Positions 23,601 to 34,308 of a DNA stretch of 64,000 nt are shown one piece after another. Where the stretch lies: assembly GCA_021307315.1 (NCBI GenBank), contig JAJSPD010000064.1, forward strand, positions 1 to 64,000. The letters are read 5' to 3'. Each line of letters opens with the position of its first letter. The first letter of the stretch is position 1. The stretch comes from Bisporella sp. PMI_857 (taxonomy: Eukaryota > Ascomycota > Leotiomycetes > Helotiales > Helotiaceae). The notes beneath the pieces are model-generated. The model did not search any database. It had not been told where the DNA came from and saw nothing but the letters and a program-made list of their open reading frames with translations. The position numbers and the translations under genes are program-made.

Positions 23601-23737
23601 TCTCGAGTTGACCAACCTTCGACATAATTTCTGCTGAGCCCAAGTGATTGGCGGGAGGGTGTCAAGATATCGCGCTCCTCTTGAAGTGGTGGGAGCTCGA
23701 GATCGAAATCTGACATATCATCCTCGGAGTCTGTCAT
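20653..23737 (-). CDS. GHKL-type (MORC/Hsp90-like) ATPase with C-terminal coiled coil
   Basis: Four exons, complement(20653..21734, 21779..22472, 22522..23509, 23574..23737); introns of 44, 49 and 64 nt keep frame and give 975 residues. The N-terminus carries an ATP-binding GHKL pattern: Glu50-x3-Asn54 followed by Asp57-Gly58, a diverged second motif with Asn-Tyr-Gly (109-115, SNYGAQL) where Asp-x-Gly is usual, and the lid motif GTHGEGFK (135-142). Residues 300-615 are helical and not recognised. A coiled coil spans about 710-827 with an internal duplication. The tail has two basic clusters (KIKRAR and SKRSR), a likely bipartite nuclear signal, and ends with a hydrophobic-acidic VIDLDG that fits a SUMO-interacting motif. 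The plan recalls MORC proteins (GHKL, coiled coil, nuclear, SUMO-linked), which compact DNA and silence repeats; that role here is inference. Confidence 0.8.
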
Positions 23738-25520
23738 GGCGAAGTGGATGAGTGATGAATGTAATATGAAACAAGAGATAAAGGGGTATAATCTCCTTAT
23801 CAGTTGTGGGAATATATCTCGTATTAGATGATTAGTGGTCATATATGAGACTGGATGTGTGATGATCTGAGGTCGGGGGAGTAAAGGTGGTGGAGAGAAG
23901 GAAGTTTGGAGGCTTGTGGGTTAAAACTGAACAAAGAGGAAGCACTCATTCAAGTAAGTGCACTTGTGTGGAGCCCACGATAGGTAAGTTAGCTTCAACG
24001 CTTTCTGACTTGGATGGTGTTGATCAGCTTTCTTGATTGATAGCCTAACCTAGGTTTGAAGCTGCAAACGAAGCTGCAAATTCTTTTGTATGGATATGTT
24101 CGTACCTACTGGTTATTTTCGTACGTTAGCTTTATATTGACTATAAAATTTTCAAACCTTCGAACGGTTGGAGTTTGATTCTAAGTCGAAGTGTTGGATC
24201 TAGAATGGTGACGAACTTGTTCTTGGAAGTGCTAGAAGAAGTATCGCCCTGGGTTCTCTGTCCATGATATATCAAAAGGAAATGAATATTGTTCTACTGA
24301 AGGAAGGTTGAAGTGTTAAGTTCGAACACCAAAAACCTGGGGTAACTCGCTCTGTAGATAGATCTAAGCTATGATGCACTAGATACAAGATATTTCCCTT
24401 AGCTGCTTTGGTGTTGTGCCGGCAACTTGCAATCTTATAGTACATAAAAGACTCAATACAACTCGCGCTCTCGAAATTCTATCAGCCCTTACTGATCTTA
24501 TATGCTGCATCATCTCATACCCAGCGGCGAGATTATCATTGTTGGATCATCTTTCAGATTTCCCATGCTTCCGTGAACTGCGATAGAAGCCCTACACACT
24601 TGTATGAACTCATGCGTATCCATGCTCGCACTATTCCTTCTTTATCTTTTCAGTTCCTCCAATCTAGCATCTATGAAGATTTAGATCTGTCCTACATGGG
24701 GAAAGAAGTATATTTTGAGTACATTGGCGCAAATTCTCTCCCAGTTGCATGCTGCGAGTCAAGGAATGCAACCAGTGAGTCTGTGGGTCAACACGGCATC
24801 AAGGACATACACGGAAAAGAGGAACAGGACAGAATGCACGAGAACGCGGTGGATTCTGTGGGCAGCCTGGTCCCGAATTTCGCAAGTTGCTGAGCGAGCT
24901 CTTGGAACTCTGAGCGTCAGGAGAGTTGCAGAAAAGTCAATAGCTACTACCGAGGCGGCTTCCATAATTATGATTACTTGAAGCGAAGGAGTGCTGGCTA
25001 CCACAAATGTTGGAGATTCGGTGTCAAAGCCACAAAGGAGGAAACACAATTGCTGGGTATGGTTGGCCTGGTGGATTGGGCGGCGTATTAGATCACCTGC
25101 CTAAGCCCCTAGAAATATTTTGCAATGAATGTGAGCAGAGCGCAGTTAAGCCATGCGCCATAGCGTGAAACCAAGCCTTCAATAGCTCCATCGTGACAGG
25201 AAATTAGAAACGAATTGGCGGCACGATCCGGTCTACATCTTCTTTGACAGCCAGGCAATATCTATGACGTCTATATTCCCGTGTCTAAATCGGTTCAACA
25301 TTTTGAACATATATGTATGTAGGTAGACAAACAACAATTATCGACATTTATAGTGTGTGAATAAGCTTGATGAAACTTTTAAAGAAATAACTAAATCGAT
25401 TGTCGGATTGCCTCAGACTTTCCTTACTCCTACTTACTTCACCTAAGTGCTTGTCATTAGGTCTTGGCACGACTCGTACAGCACAGTAGCAGCGGCTGTC
25501 ATCGAAGTACAACATCTATA
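23738..25520. other. Divergent intergenic region, no gene recognised
   Basis: About 1.8 kb between the GHKL gene (reverse) and the RTA1-like gene (forward), so both promoters should lie here. Open frames at 24573-24893 (forward) and 24759-25049 (reverse) overlap each other and carry no family motif. Confidence 0.4.
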
Positions 25521-26464
25521 ATGAGTGACGGTCCTTCAGCCTACGGTTATACGGATCCCAGCTTTCCCCCACCAGACTTAGACGCAGGTGATGCGAGTAT
25601 TATCATTTACGGGTCAGCTCTTCTCAAGATGAGACAGGGTTCAACTAACAAACTCGTAGCTACACACCAAATTTTGTGCTCTGTATTCTAGGCCTTGTCT
25701 TGTTCACACTGGCATCCCTTTTGCATGGCATTCAAGTAATCATCTATCGTCTCTGGTCCTTTACTCCTCTCACCGTCTCGTGTATCCTCGAAGTGGTCGG
25801 CTATGCATTCCGCTCCCTCTCCGCACGCAAGAACCCATATCGCGTCACCTACTTCGTGGTCCAATATTTCATGATCGTCACCGCACCTGTGCTCGTCTCA
25901 GCAAGCATCTATGTCTGCCCGACTCGTCTTATGTCCTGGGCTGCGGCAGCAGGTACCTCGTTCGGCAACTGCTGGTTCATGCGTAGGAAGTTCATCCTGT
26001 GGTTTTTTATTTCCGTTGATGTAGTGACTACTATTATCCAAGTTGCGGGCGCAGCGATGATCGGTGCTGCCGAATCAAACGGGAAGGATTCCACAACCGC
26101 GAACAATATCTTACTCTCAGGTCTTGCAATACAGTGCGCTGCTTTCCTGGTATTTCTGGCGTTGTTTAGTGTCATCATTGGTAAGATCTTCAAGAATAGC
26201 TTGCTGGAAGAGAAGATGAAGGAGCGGAGAAGCCCATTCATTTTTGTGTTGGCACTGGCGAGTGTTCTGGTGTTCATGAGAACTTTATTCCGTCTGATCG
26301 AGACCAGCGAAGGCGTCTACGGGTATCTGAGTACCCATGAAGCCTACTTTGGAGGCTTGGAGTTTGCACCTATGGTTATTGCAGTATGGCAGTTGGCTTT
26401 ATGGCATCCGGACAGATGGCCAACGAATTTCAAGAGGGAGGCACGGAAGACAAACAGCGTGTGA
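25521..26464 (+). CDS. RTA1-like seven-helix membrane protein
   Basis: Two exons, 25521..25612 and 25660..26464, with a 47-nt GTCAGC...TAG intron in phase 2; 298 residues. RTA1-like proteins are seven-transmembrane fungal proteins named lipid-translocating exporters and tied to resistance to 7-aminocholesterol, sphingoid bases or other lipids. The protein opens with a short polar Asp/Pro-rich N-tail, then YTPNFVLCILGLVLF starts helix 1. Family hallmarks follow: a Glu in helix 3 (CILEVVGYAFRS), YFVVQYFMIVTAPVLVSASIY, FISVDVVTTIIQVAGAA with its Asp, RTLFRLIETSEG after helix 6, and an ending helix that closes with WQLALWHP. All seven helices are present and the length is normal. Ligand and transport direction are not shown by sequence. 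Confidence 0.92.
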
Positions 26465-27393
26465 GTCAGTGGGCGATGTCTATATTTAAATGGTATCCAG
26501 AAGAATTTGATTCCTACTCAGAACTTACGAGCAATCTCAGAGTAGCAGAAAATATGAGTTGTAGGCTTCTCGGAAAAGAGCACCTCGCTTACGACTTCAG
26601 ATTCATGTTTCTTCGCTCGGTATAATGACTTAAAAGACGTGACAATTTCTGAGTTGAGCGCGACTGTCGTTTTTGTGTGATATCAATTTTCGATACAGAA
26701 GATCTGACATGATTTGAAACTAATAGCTTCGTCACTGATTTCTTGGCTCGGAATTAGAAGATGTGGCTAGAGGGATCGAATTCATCCGATTATCTCGAAA
26801 GTCGCCGAGGGACAGCATCTGCCATATCAAATGAATCGCCAACATGTTGATTTGATAATATAAACACTTCATTTTTTATCTATTAAGCTTTGATAGGAGA
26901 GTTAAAAAGCGATATGAGAATGCTTTTAACGACCGAGACGGGGCGATTAATGCCATTCCTTATTGCGTTTCGAAGACAAAGTCGGCGGAAAATCAGCCCG
27001 TACCAGACCCATCACTGCAAACCTCTCGCAACTATGCCAGTAATAACTATCAGGACTACATTTCAACTTCACAATCCCGATCCTGTCAAAAGTCTCCAGA
27101 ACGGAGAATGTTGCTCCTAAAAGTTTGCTTCACGAATCCTATTTATAAGCCATAGGTTCCTCAAATATCCCCTTTCCATTAAAAATAAAAAGGAGACCTC
27201 TCTGAACATTTAATGATAAATTGTCCTTTTTGGCTTCATTCTCTGCTTTACAATTAGGAAGTCGTCAGTTGTTTAGCAAAAACATTTCATCCATAATCCC
27301 TTAACCTATTATCGGCAATCCTATCTAATTCATTTAAAGCAATCTACAATACCACAGGACGACTTTTTTTACGCGGCACGGCCAATACGCGAC
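26465..27393. other. Intergenic, no gene seen
   Basis: AT-rich 930 bp between two forward genes. Short open frames (26386-26625, 26890-27120) carry no motif. It should include the promoter of the dehydrogenase. Confidence 0.4.
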
Positions 27394-28463
27394 ATGCTCT
27401 ACCAAACGTATATGAAATTCTTTCCTATTGCCCTTCCTGCCTCCAACGCCTTCAAAGACCAAGTAGCCGTCGTAACAGGCGGCACAAGTGGCCTCGGTCT
27501 CGCAGCCGCGATTCATCTCATCAATCTTGGTGCTGCCGAGGTCATAATCTCAAGCCGCAATGTCACTCATGGCCAAGAAGCTCTTGAGAGTATTGACAAG
27601 GGGACGAATGGGAAGAGCAAAGGAAAAGTTACTATGTTGGAGTTAGACATGACGAAATATGGGAGCGTGGTTGCGTTTGCGGAGGGAGTGAAGAAAGTAA
27701 GAAGGGGAAAGGGTGGAGTAGACGCTGTGTTGTTGAACGCGGGTGTTATTGGTGTCGAGCCTAAGATTACTGACGAGGGTTGGTTAGTTTCCATTGTCTG
27801 ATGTATCATGCATATGGAACATAGACAAACATGTGCACAGGGAAGAGAATCTTCAGGTCAACACCCTTAGCACCACCCTCCTAGCCGCGCTCCTTCTTCC
27901 CTGGATGAAAGAAGAGCGCGCCAACCGCACATCGCCAGCTCACCTGGGAATTGTAGGTTCTGGCCGTCATCTAGACCCTAACATCAAGGAGTGGGCTGCC
28001 TGGACCTCCGAAAAGAAAGAAGGAGTCCTGGAGCATCTTAACAAGTCTGAGAATTGGCCAGGTGCAGGGCCGATGTACGGTGCCACGAAGCTGCTCACGC
28101 AGTACGCTTTCGAGGAATTAGCTAAACGTGCGTTTGGTTCTGATCGGAGGTAAGTCGAAAGTCGCTTCTTCGAGTGATGTGGGTTGCTGATCGTCGGGTC
28201 TGCAGACCACAGGTTATCATGAATACCATGTGTCCGGGAGTAGTCAAGACGGATATCACACGTCATTATGCTGAGAACGGTTCTTGGATGATATTCGTCA
28301 TATTCATATTCACCGGGCTGTTTGGGAAGTCGGCTTCCAATGGTGCGCGAACGTATATGGCGGCATTAACAACAAAGGAGAGTGAACATGTAAAGTCCCC
28401 AGATGAGAGAGAGTGACTGCAATCGCTAACATAATTCAGGGCAAGTTTGTTCAGTTTTATTAG
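27394..28463 (+). CDS. Short-chain dehydrogenase/reductase, C-terminus cut short
   Basis: Four exons, 27394..27782, 27841..28149, 28206..28389 and 28440..28463; introns of 58, 56 and 50 nt keep frame, giving 301 residues. SDR enzymes reduce carbonyls or oxidise alcohols with NAD(P). The Rossmann motif TGGTSGLG is at 28-35, LNAGV is present, and the active-site pair is in YGATK. The fourth exon adds GKFVQFY and then meets TAG (28461-28463). Relatives continue here with an acidic segment and a tail resembling GKKMQAQVWGEI. Sequence reading SNIGKKMQAQVWGEISRELM exists downstream (about 28555-28615) but in another frame and after further stops, so the tail looks lost by mutation. The catalytic core is whole, so enzyme activity is possible. 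Substrate is not predictable. Confidence 0.82.
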
Positions 28464-29307
28464 AATGAGGAGCAGTCAAAAGTGTATATAGCACCATCCC
28501 TTACTCAGCTCTATGAAACTGACCAGCCTTAGTTTGAGAGAGCGAGTCATTGACTCAAATATTGGGAAGAAAATGCAGGCCCAGGTATGGGGAGAGATTA
28601 GTCGAGAGTTGATGAAGAAAGTACTAGAGGTCAGGAATATTGTGGAGGTAGAGGTAGTGGTCAAGGATTTTTGAGGTGCTGGCTATACAATACAATGTAA
28701 AGTTGCAGACTGAGAGTTAGCGAAGATCGCGATACAATCAAGATATGATCGTTGCTCGTTGCGCCTTAGGGTCCTCCGAATTCCAACCGCAATCATTGTT
28801 CGGCCATCTTCACCACTAAAATAAGTGGTCCCGCTTCGGCTTCCAGCCAAAAACCTATGATTTCCATTCCCCCTTCGATATACCATTATTGAAACTAAAT
28901 AGATAAAAATATTTTGTGTTTGCAACAAAGGGGTTTACCCGGAGCCCACCTGGGGTATCAGAGATCGGGGTACATTTCAAAGGTCGCCACTCTTCCACCA
29001 CCCGTCTGTCCACCTACTGAGCGGTGGTATAGATGGAAAACTCTCTTGGGACTTATTTGATCGACACTTCAAAATCTTTAAAAGTCTTGTAAGGGTTCTC
29101 ATCGAGAAACTCCCCAGTTTCGTTCTATTGGTGAAGAGATTTGGTGGCGCATGAGAAAGCAAGCAAGTATGAATTATGCAGAGTACGGCTGTTGCATTCG
29201 TTCTTCTTTTTTTCCTTTGGAAATTGATTACACAATACATAATTCATCCTCCCCTTAGAGAGGCCATAGTAAAAATCGAGATTTTGAGAACGGGCCAACA
29301 CTCCCAA
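28464..29307. other. Convergent intergenic region with remnant of the dehydrogenase tail
   Basis: Begins with the out-of-frame tail remnant of the dehydrogenase (to about 28675). The rest, up to the 3' end of the epoxide hydrolase, shows no gene; short frames at 28683-28928 and 28977-29240 (reverse) have no motif. Confidence 0.45.
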
Positions 29308-30820
29308 TTAGAGTCTTGCATGCGGGTCATCATAGCCGCTCTTACCCTTCACCACACCATAAGCACCACCACCCTTTCCAAACATCTTCTTCAGATCCCT
29401 CGCCAGAAGCTCTGGCTTTTCGGATGCATAGAAATGTCCACCACTGTCGTTATCTGCCTCAAAGACCACGGGACCTAGGGTCAAGCCCCATGATCGAGGC
29501 AGTATACTAAGCTCTTTTGGATTGCGAGCTAAACGGTGTTCGTCAATATCGTTGGTTAAACAATCAGAGAGACAACTTACTCAACCCAAGCTTGACGCCT
29601 CCGATGTATGATTCACATTGGGGTCTTGTAACTGTCTTAAGTCCAGGAGCATTCTTATTTTGTGTCTTCGTATGAATTACCTCGTAGTAAATGCGATGCG
29701 CAGCTCCAGGTCCCGCCCTGCTGAACTGGTAAATACTGACCCAAGTAAAGATCTCATCGTCGGTCCAAGGATAGTTATCAGCCCAATCATGCAGTTTTTC
29801 ATAGATCCACGCTAACAAGGCAACCGGTGAGTCATGTAGTCCATATGCCAGAGTCTGTGGTTTCGTTGATTGTTCAATAAAGTATCCACGGCCCTCCTGA
29901 GCAAACCATTCCGTTCTAGCAAATCCAGCCTTCTCTTTCTCGGTGTAAGGAGCGACGGAGTGTTGGAGTGCCAGGAGGGGATTCTTGGAGAATACTGGCG
30001 GGGGAGCCCGAATCAGGTTGATGTGACTTGCTTTGCAGTGGTCGGGGTAGAAGTATCCGATTGCACGAGTTATGTAGGCACCCCAATCTCCTCCTTGGGT
30101 GACATACTCGTTATAGCCAAGCTGAAGCATCAGTTTGTGGCATGTCTCTGCGTATTGGGCTGCAGCGAAACCGCGCTTCCTCACTCCTTCACTGAACCCG
30201 TAGTTGGGAAGAGAAGGCGCCACGATATGGAACGCTGGACCACCCACTTGGGCAAGCAGAGGCAGGATATGGGCGACTTCAAAAAAAGATCCGGGCCATC
30301 CATGAACGAAAAGTAGCGGGATGGCATTCTTGACAGGGCTTTTTTGCCATACGAAATGGATGTCAAGCTCATCAAAACCATCAACTTTGACCCCAGTGTG
30401 ATACTGGGGTAACTTGTTTAACCGTTCCTCTGCTTGTCTCCAGTCCCATTTCTCCCAAGCTTTCGTCAATCTCTTAAGATCTGCCTATCAGCTTTTGTTA
30501 GTGTGTTAAAAGTCAATATAAGGGATGTGAACAAATATAATTATTACAACATCACTATATCACACTGGTGAGAATCATCGACTTGCGTCTCCTCTGATTG
30601 ATATGCTTCCGGTATATGTGAGTTGTTTTATCCTTCTCTTGACCATTGCAACATTTCATCGCAGTCACATGATGCCATTTGTGCCTATACTTACAAGCGG
30701 TACACCTAAATCCCACCTCGAAGACTCAAGCTCGTCAGGAAATTCAGCCAGCGAAAGCTTCCTCTTCAGATTGTCAAGCTTCTCCTGCGGAACGCTGATT
30801 TTGTATGGTTGGGGTGCCAT
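29308..30820 (-). CDS. Epoxide hydrolase, alpha/beta-hydrolase fold with EHN domain
   Basis: Three exons, complement(29308..29528, 29581..30484, 30695..30820); 416 residues. It opens epoxide rings to vicinal diols, useful against toxic epoxides or in lipid metabolism. Residues 1-105 form the N-terminal EHN domain typical of microsomal-type enzymes. HGWPG (103-107) is the oxyanion hole; the nucleophile Asp175 sits in QGGDWGAY; a lid segment carries a Tyr and TKPQT; the catalytic histidine lies in the C-terminal exon in [11 protein letters not shown]. Splicing the 52-nt second intron is needed to reach this histidine, which supports the model. The first intron is 210 nt, four times the local norm, though phase 0 on both sides. 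ATG at 30820 gives [11 protein letters not shown], a normal family start. There is no signal peptide. Confidence 0.92.
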
Positions 30821-31031
30821 GATCGTAGTTATATCCTTGTTTAGCTCTGACGGCCAGCAGATGGAGTAACTAGTGAACCCCAAGTAGTCCAGTGGGTACA
30901 ACAATTGGGAAGATGTCTTGAGAGATGCGCTTGAATTTATATCCGACCGCATTGCCGAAAAGTATTACAAACCATGCCTCCCCCTCACCCTCGGACCGAG
31001 TATCAATACATATCACATCCGCAATACAATA

Positions 31032-31170
31032 GGGTGCAATAAGTTTGAATCCCTGTCTTCCAAGCCAATTACTTCAGGGTCCTCTAGGTGCGTACTATTA
31101 GTCCTGTCACTCTAGAACTACGTATATATTGTCACGTTTGGCAGACAGGGGATTCAAACTTGTTGCACCC
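31032..31170. mobile_element. 139-bp MITE with terminal inverted repeats and TA target duplication
   Basis: The left end starts GGGTGCAATAAGTTTGAATC and the right end, read on the other strand, starts GGGTGCAACAAGTTTGAATC; the inverted repeats match for about 30 bp with two or three differences and a one-base gap. TA dinucleotides flank both ends (31030-31031 and 31171-31172), as in Tc1/mariner-type insertions. The core of about 75 bp holds no coding frame. So this is a non-autonomous element that would need a transposase from elsewhere. It lies between the divergent region of the epoxide hydrolase and the 3' side of ECM14. Confidence 0.85.
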
Positions 31171-31478
31171 TACTGTAGGGAAGAAAGCGAACAATAATCT
31201 TGCTCCTGATTAAAGACTGTAGAGAAGGGTTAATTTTGGAGGGCATAGCATCGTTCCGTCACGTGAAATCTTAGATAGTATTGAGTCAGCTAAGAATATG
31301 AGATGTAGTCATTTGTAGTCGAGATGTTACTAGTCTGGCTATCTCTGCTTCACATTAAGTTGTAGTTATCCTGCCATTTACAGTGCAAACACTATAAAAC
31401 CGCTAGCAGCCCCCGTACACAAAGCAGTCCAGGTATCACTGTGCTCCCTTAACGCCGTTATAATCATTTATCCGTAAA
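31171..31478. other. Short intergenic region, nothing recognised
   Basis: About 300 bp of 3' flank of the ECM14 gene. A CACGTG core occurs near 31260; its meaning is unknown. Confidence 0.4.
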
Positions 31479-33300
31479 TTACTTCCTCCGTCTTAGTTCC
31501 CAGTTGAAGTCCTCAGGCTCAACCTCCGATTGATTCTCATCCACTTCATAATCGATCATCCTATCAATTTCCACCGCTCCCTCTCCGGGTTCAGCCTTGC
31601 TTGGGTGTAGCTCTGTGAAGACGCTATTCTCTATGCCTTTGTTCCCTAAGAGGAAGTCTCCAAAGTACTTGACTGCATCAAAGGCCTCCTCACCAGTTGG
31701 AAGGATATTCTCCTTTGGTAACAAAAAACCATAAGATCCTGTGTCCCTTAGCTTGATCTGATAACTATACCGGACCTTAAGCTCATGATAGAACCAATCA
31801 ATGGCAGAGCCACCACCCGTCTCCATACGTGATACTCCTCCTCTAGCACCTAGCTTTGACGACACTGCTCCCTCACAAGCAGAAGCAACTCCATATTGCT
31901 GTCCGCTGGATATCCTTATAGCCTTGGCGATTCCCATCCCAAGTTCCTCCAGATTCTCTAAGCTTGGAGGATCGGCATTGCAAGAGTATGAATAGGGGTA
32001 GAGAATCTGTTGAGAATAAGAATGCAAATCGAGAAAGCCGACAAACTTAACTCCATTTTGCTCAGTCTCATTCCGGGCCCACTCCGCAAGTCTATGAGCT
32101 TCTACAGCCTGGAAAGGCTCTTCGCCTGGATAGCTTTCAGAACACGGGTTAGAGGCAGTATCGCCATCCCATTCAAAACCGAAAGCACGATCCAGATCTA
32201 AACCACGACAGAATCTAACATTTGTTTGCTGCCTGTTCTTCCGCCACAACCGATCATTTTCCCATGTATACACATATCCGTCTGGGTTCATTGTTGGTAT
32301 GAACACGAAATCAAATTCCTGAAGAAGTTTCGTGATTCCTGGGGTTTTGCCATAGGATGTGATGAGCGACCATGCAATGTAAGTAATAGTGCTCACTGAT
32401 ATCCACTCGCGAGCATGTGTTCCTCCTGAAATGATGATTGTTTTGCGCAAATCCGACTCGTTATGATCAAGAGTTGGCGAGACGCCAACTCTAAGAGCAG
32501 GAATGTCTCGTCCTTCATAAGTCGTACCGATATTGACAAATCGCACATGCGACGTAAACATGGAAGCCATTAAACGCATCCATGGAACAATTACAGAGAG
32601 TGGTTGATAATTGCGAAAGAATATATTGTCAACTCCGTCGTCGGAAGTCTTTAACGAAGGTGTGAATGCAGGGGCATTGTTCGATGGGAAGGTCTGCTCC
32701 GAGAAGGTTATTGATGGATAAGATTGGTAAATGGTTTTGGCTAAGTCAGGCATGAGATGGGAGTAGGCCTTGTGTAAAGATTTCGGAAGTAATCCAACTA
32801 GAGCTGGTACCTAGCATCTATTAGACACAGAGCACTACAGGAATATGGACATGAGCTACCTCATCCTCTTTCAACCGGATATCTGCCCAATTATTGGTGA
32901 ACTCCCAAACATCAAGAAATAATGTTTCTGCAGCTTCTGCCAGGCTTTTCTCCTCCTGCGGAGTGGTTAAATTAAATCTCAAGACAACATCTCCGCCATA
33001 TTTGGCCAACAATTTGGCTGGAAGCTGTGGTTTCGATGGCCGGGAGATAGCCGACTGATCAACGATTTTGGTAGACTTCGAGGGTAAACCGAAAATCTTC
33101 TCTATCGTTTTATCCCGTAGCCATGTCAACTGGGGAAAGACTCTGCGATGATATGCCTGGTGTTCCGGGCTTAGTGAGAGCTGGCTATCCGCCCTATCAA
33201 CAGTATTTCGGGTCCATGGAATGGTGTGTGCATGAATTGGTACAAATAGAATAAGAAATGCGACTGGCAGGGAGGTGAGGATCTCCTGCGAGAGATGCAT
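31479..33300 (-). CDS. ECM14: Inactive metallocarboxypeptidase ECM14 (M14 family)
   Basis: Two exons, complement(31479..32810, 32860..33300), with a 49-nt intron in phase 0; 590 residues. The ATG at 33300 starts a signal peptide ([16 protein letters not shown]); a propeptide follows to about residue 180. The M14 domain keeps zinc ligands His and Glu in HAREW and the late His in DLHSYSQ, the NPDGY segment and RKNR. Yet at the site of the catalytic glutamate (ELRDT in carboxypeptidase A) it reads [14 protein letters not shown], with Lys in place of Glu. That change is the known mark of ECM14, a secreted pseudo-carboxypeptidase linked to cell-wall organisation in yeast. The C-terminal 60 residues form an acidic tail. 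Length and layout are normal for the family. Confidence 0.93.
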
Positions 33301-34308
33301 AGTGTCAATGCAACATAAGGCCTTCACAGCGATGCCAATGAGATAAAAGGCGGCTTCACAAACGGACAGGAGGATTCGAGGAGTTGGGGGATAGCTGAGA
33401 GATAATGCTGAAAGGTGGTTATTTTACCATCCCATTTTACCGACTGAGGCTCAGCCATAGCGGGGGGTTGTGGGCAGCATACTGTCAGGCACCGACCGGG
33501 CGACTTGATTAGCATTACGTGTGGCGGCTGCTACGGGGGGTTATTTCGCCTGTTGATCAGTGGAAGGTCGTCAAGAGGCGGGCGGGAAATAATCAGCACA
33601 GGATGACTTTATGAACTTCATATGTTTAGTATATATATTGCGATGAACAATAAAAAACAGATGAGATATAGATAGGCCTTATCGTATGTACAGTAGAACA
33701 ACTTTCCAGGACAGAGTACGAAGTATACGCGTACACTTTTGTGCATTGGATCCATTCCCCAAATATTCCGAACCCCCCGCCAACAGCCCTTTGCTCTGCG
33801 TCGCCAAGCCCCCCAAGGCCCAAGGTCAGTGCGGCTCTTGAAGGAGGATGGAGAGGGAATGCACCCTTCATCTCTGTCTTACGGATCATCTCGACCCATC
33901 CATTCGGAGCCACCAATAAGCCCCCAAACCTCAGCTCAATTTACTACCACGGGAGACACCACATAGTACATAGTGTAACGCCCACCGTAACCACACGACA
34001 ACAACAACCTGACCACCCATCAGATACAATGCATCGTTGAGTCAATTCGATTCACTCCCTTCGCAATAACGCATCTCATTACTCGTGTGGGTGTGCGAAG
34101 GAAGAATCCCTTTCACTCCTGCAGGCTTGTCAATTCGTCACTCGTTTTATGATACGACGCCTCACTACTATTTCCGACATCCAGCTCTGAACTCTTCCGA
34201 TTCTTAGGCTGGAGAAACGAATTTGGGAAGGGTCAGTCAGGACTATCTTTCATGGCTCAACAAGTTCTGCCAACTTAGAACATCAATGATTTCGTATCTC
34301 TCGCCATC
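33301..34308. other. Divergent intergenic region between ECM14 and the Sec7 gene
   Basis: About 1 kb holding both promoters. Pyrimidine-rich and CA-rich stretches precede the Sec7 gene (33940-34300). No gene-like frame with a motif was found. Confidence 0.4.

Noticed and set aside
24573..25049. Overlapping forward and reverse frames of about 100 codons
   Set aside because: They contradict each other, neither has a known motif, and they sit in the divergent promoter region.
31032..31172. GTTTGAATCCC resembling a tRNA T-arm
   Set aside because: It occurs as mirrored copies at both ends of the MITE, and no tRNA cloverleaf can be drawn around it.
25521..33300. RTA1-like, SDR, epoxide hydrolase run as a secondary-metabolite cluster
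   Set aside because: No backbone enzyme, P450 or pathway regulator is nearby, and ECM14 follows directly; likely chance neighbours.
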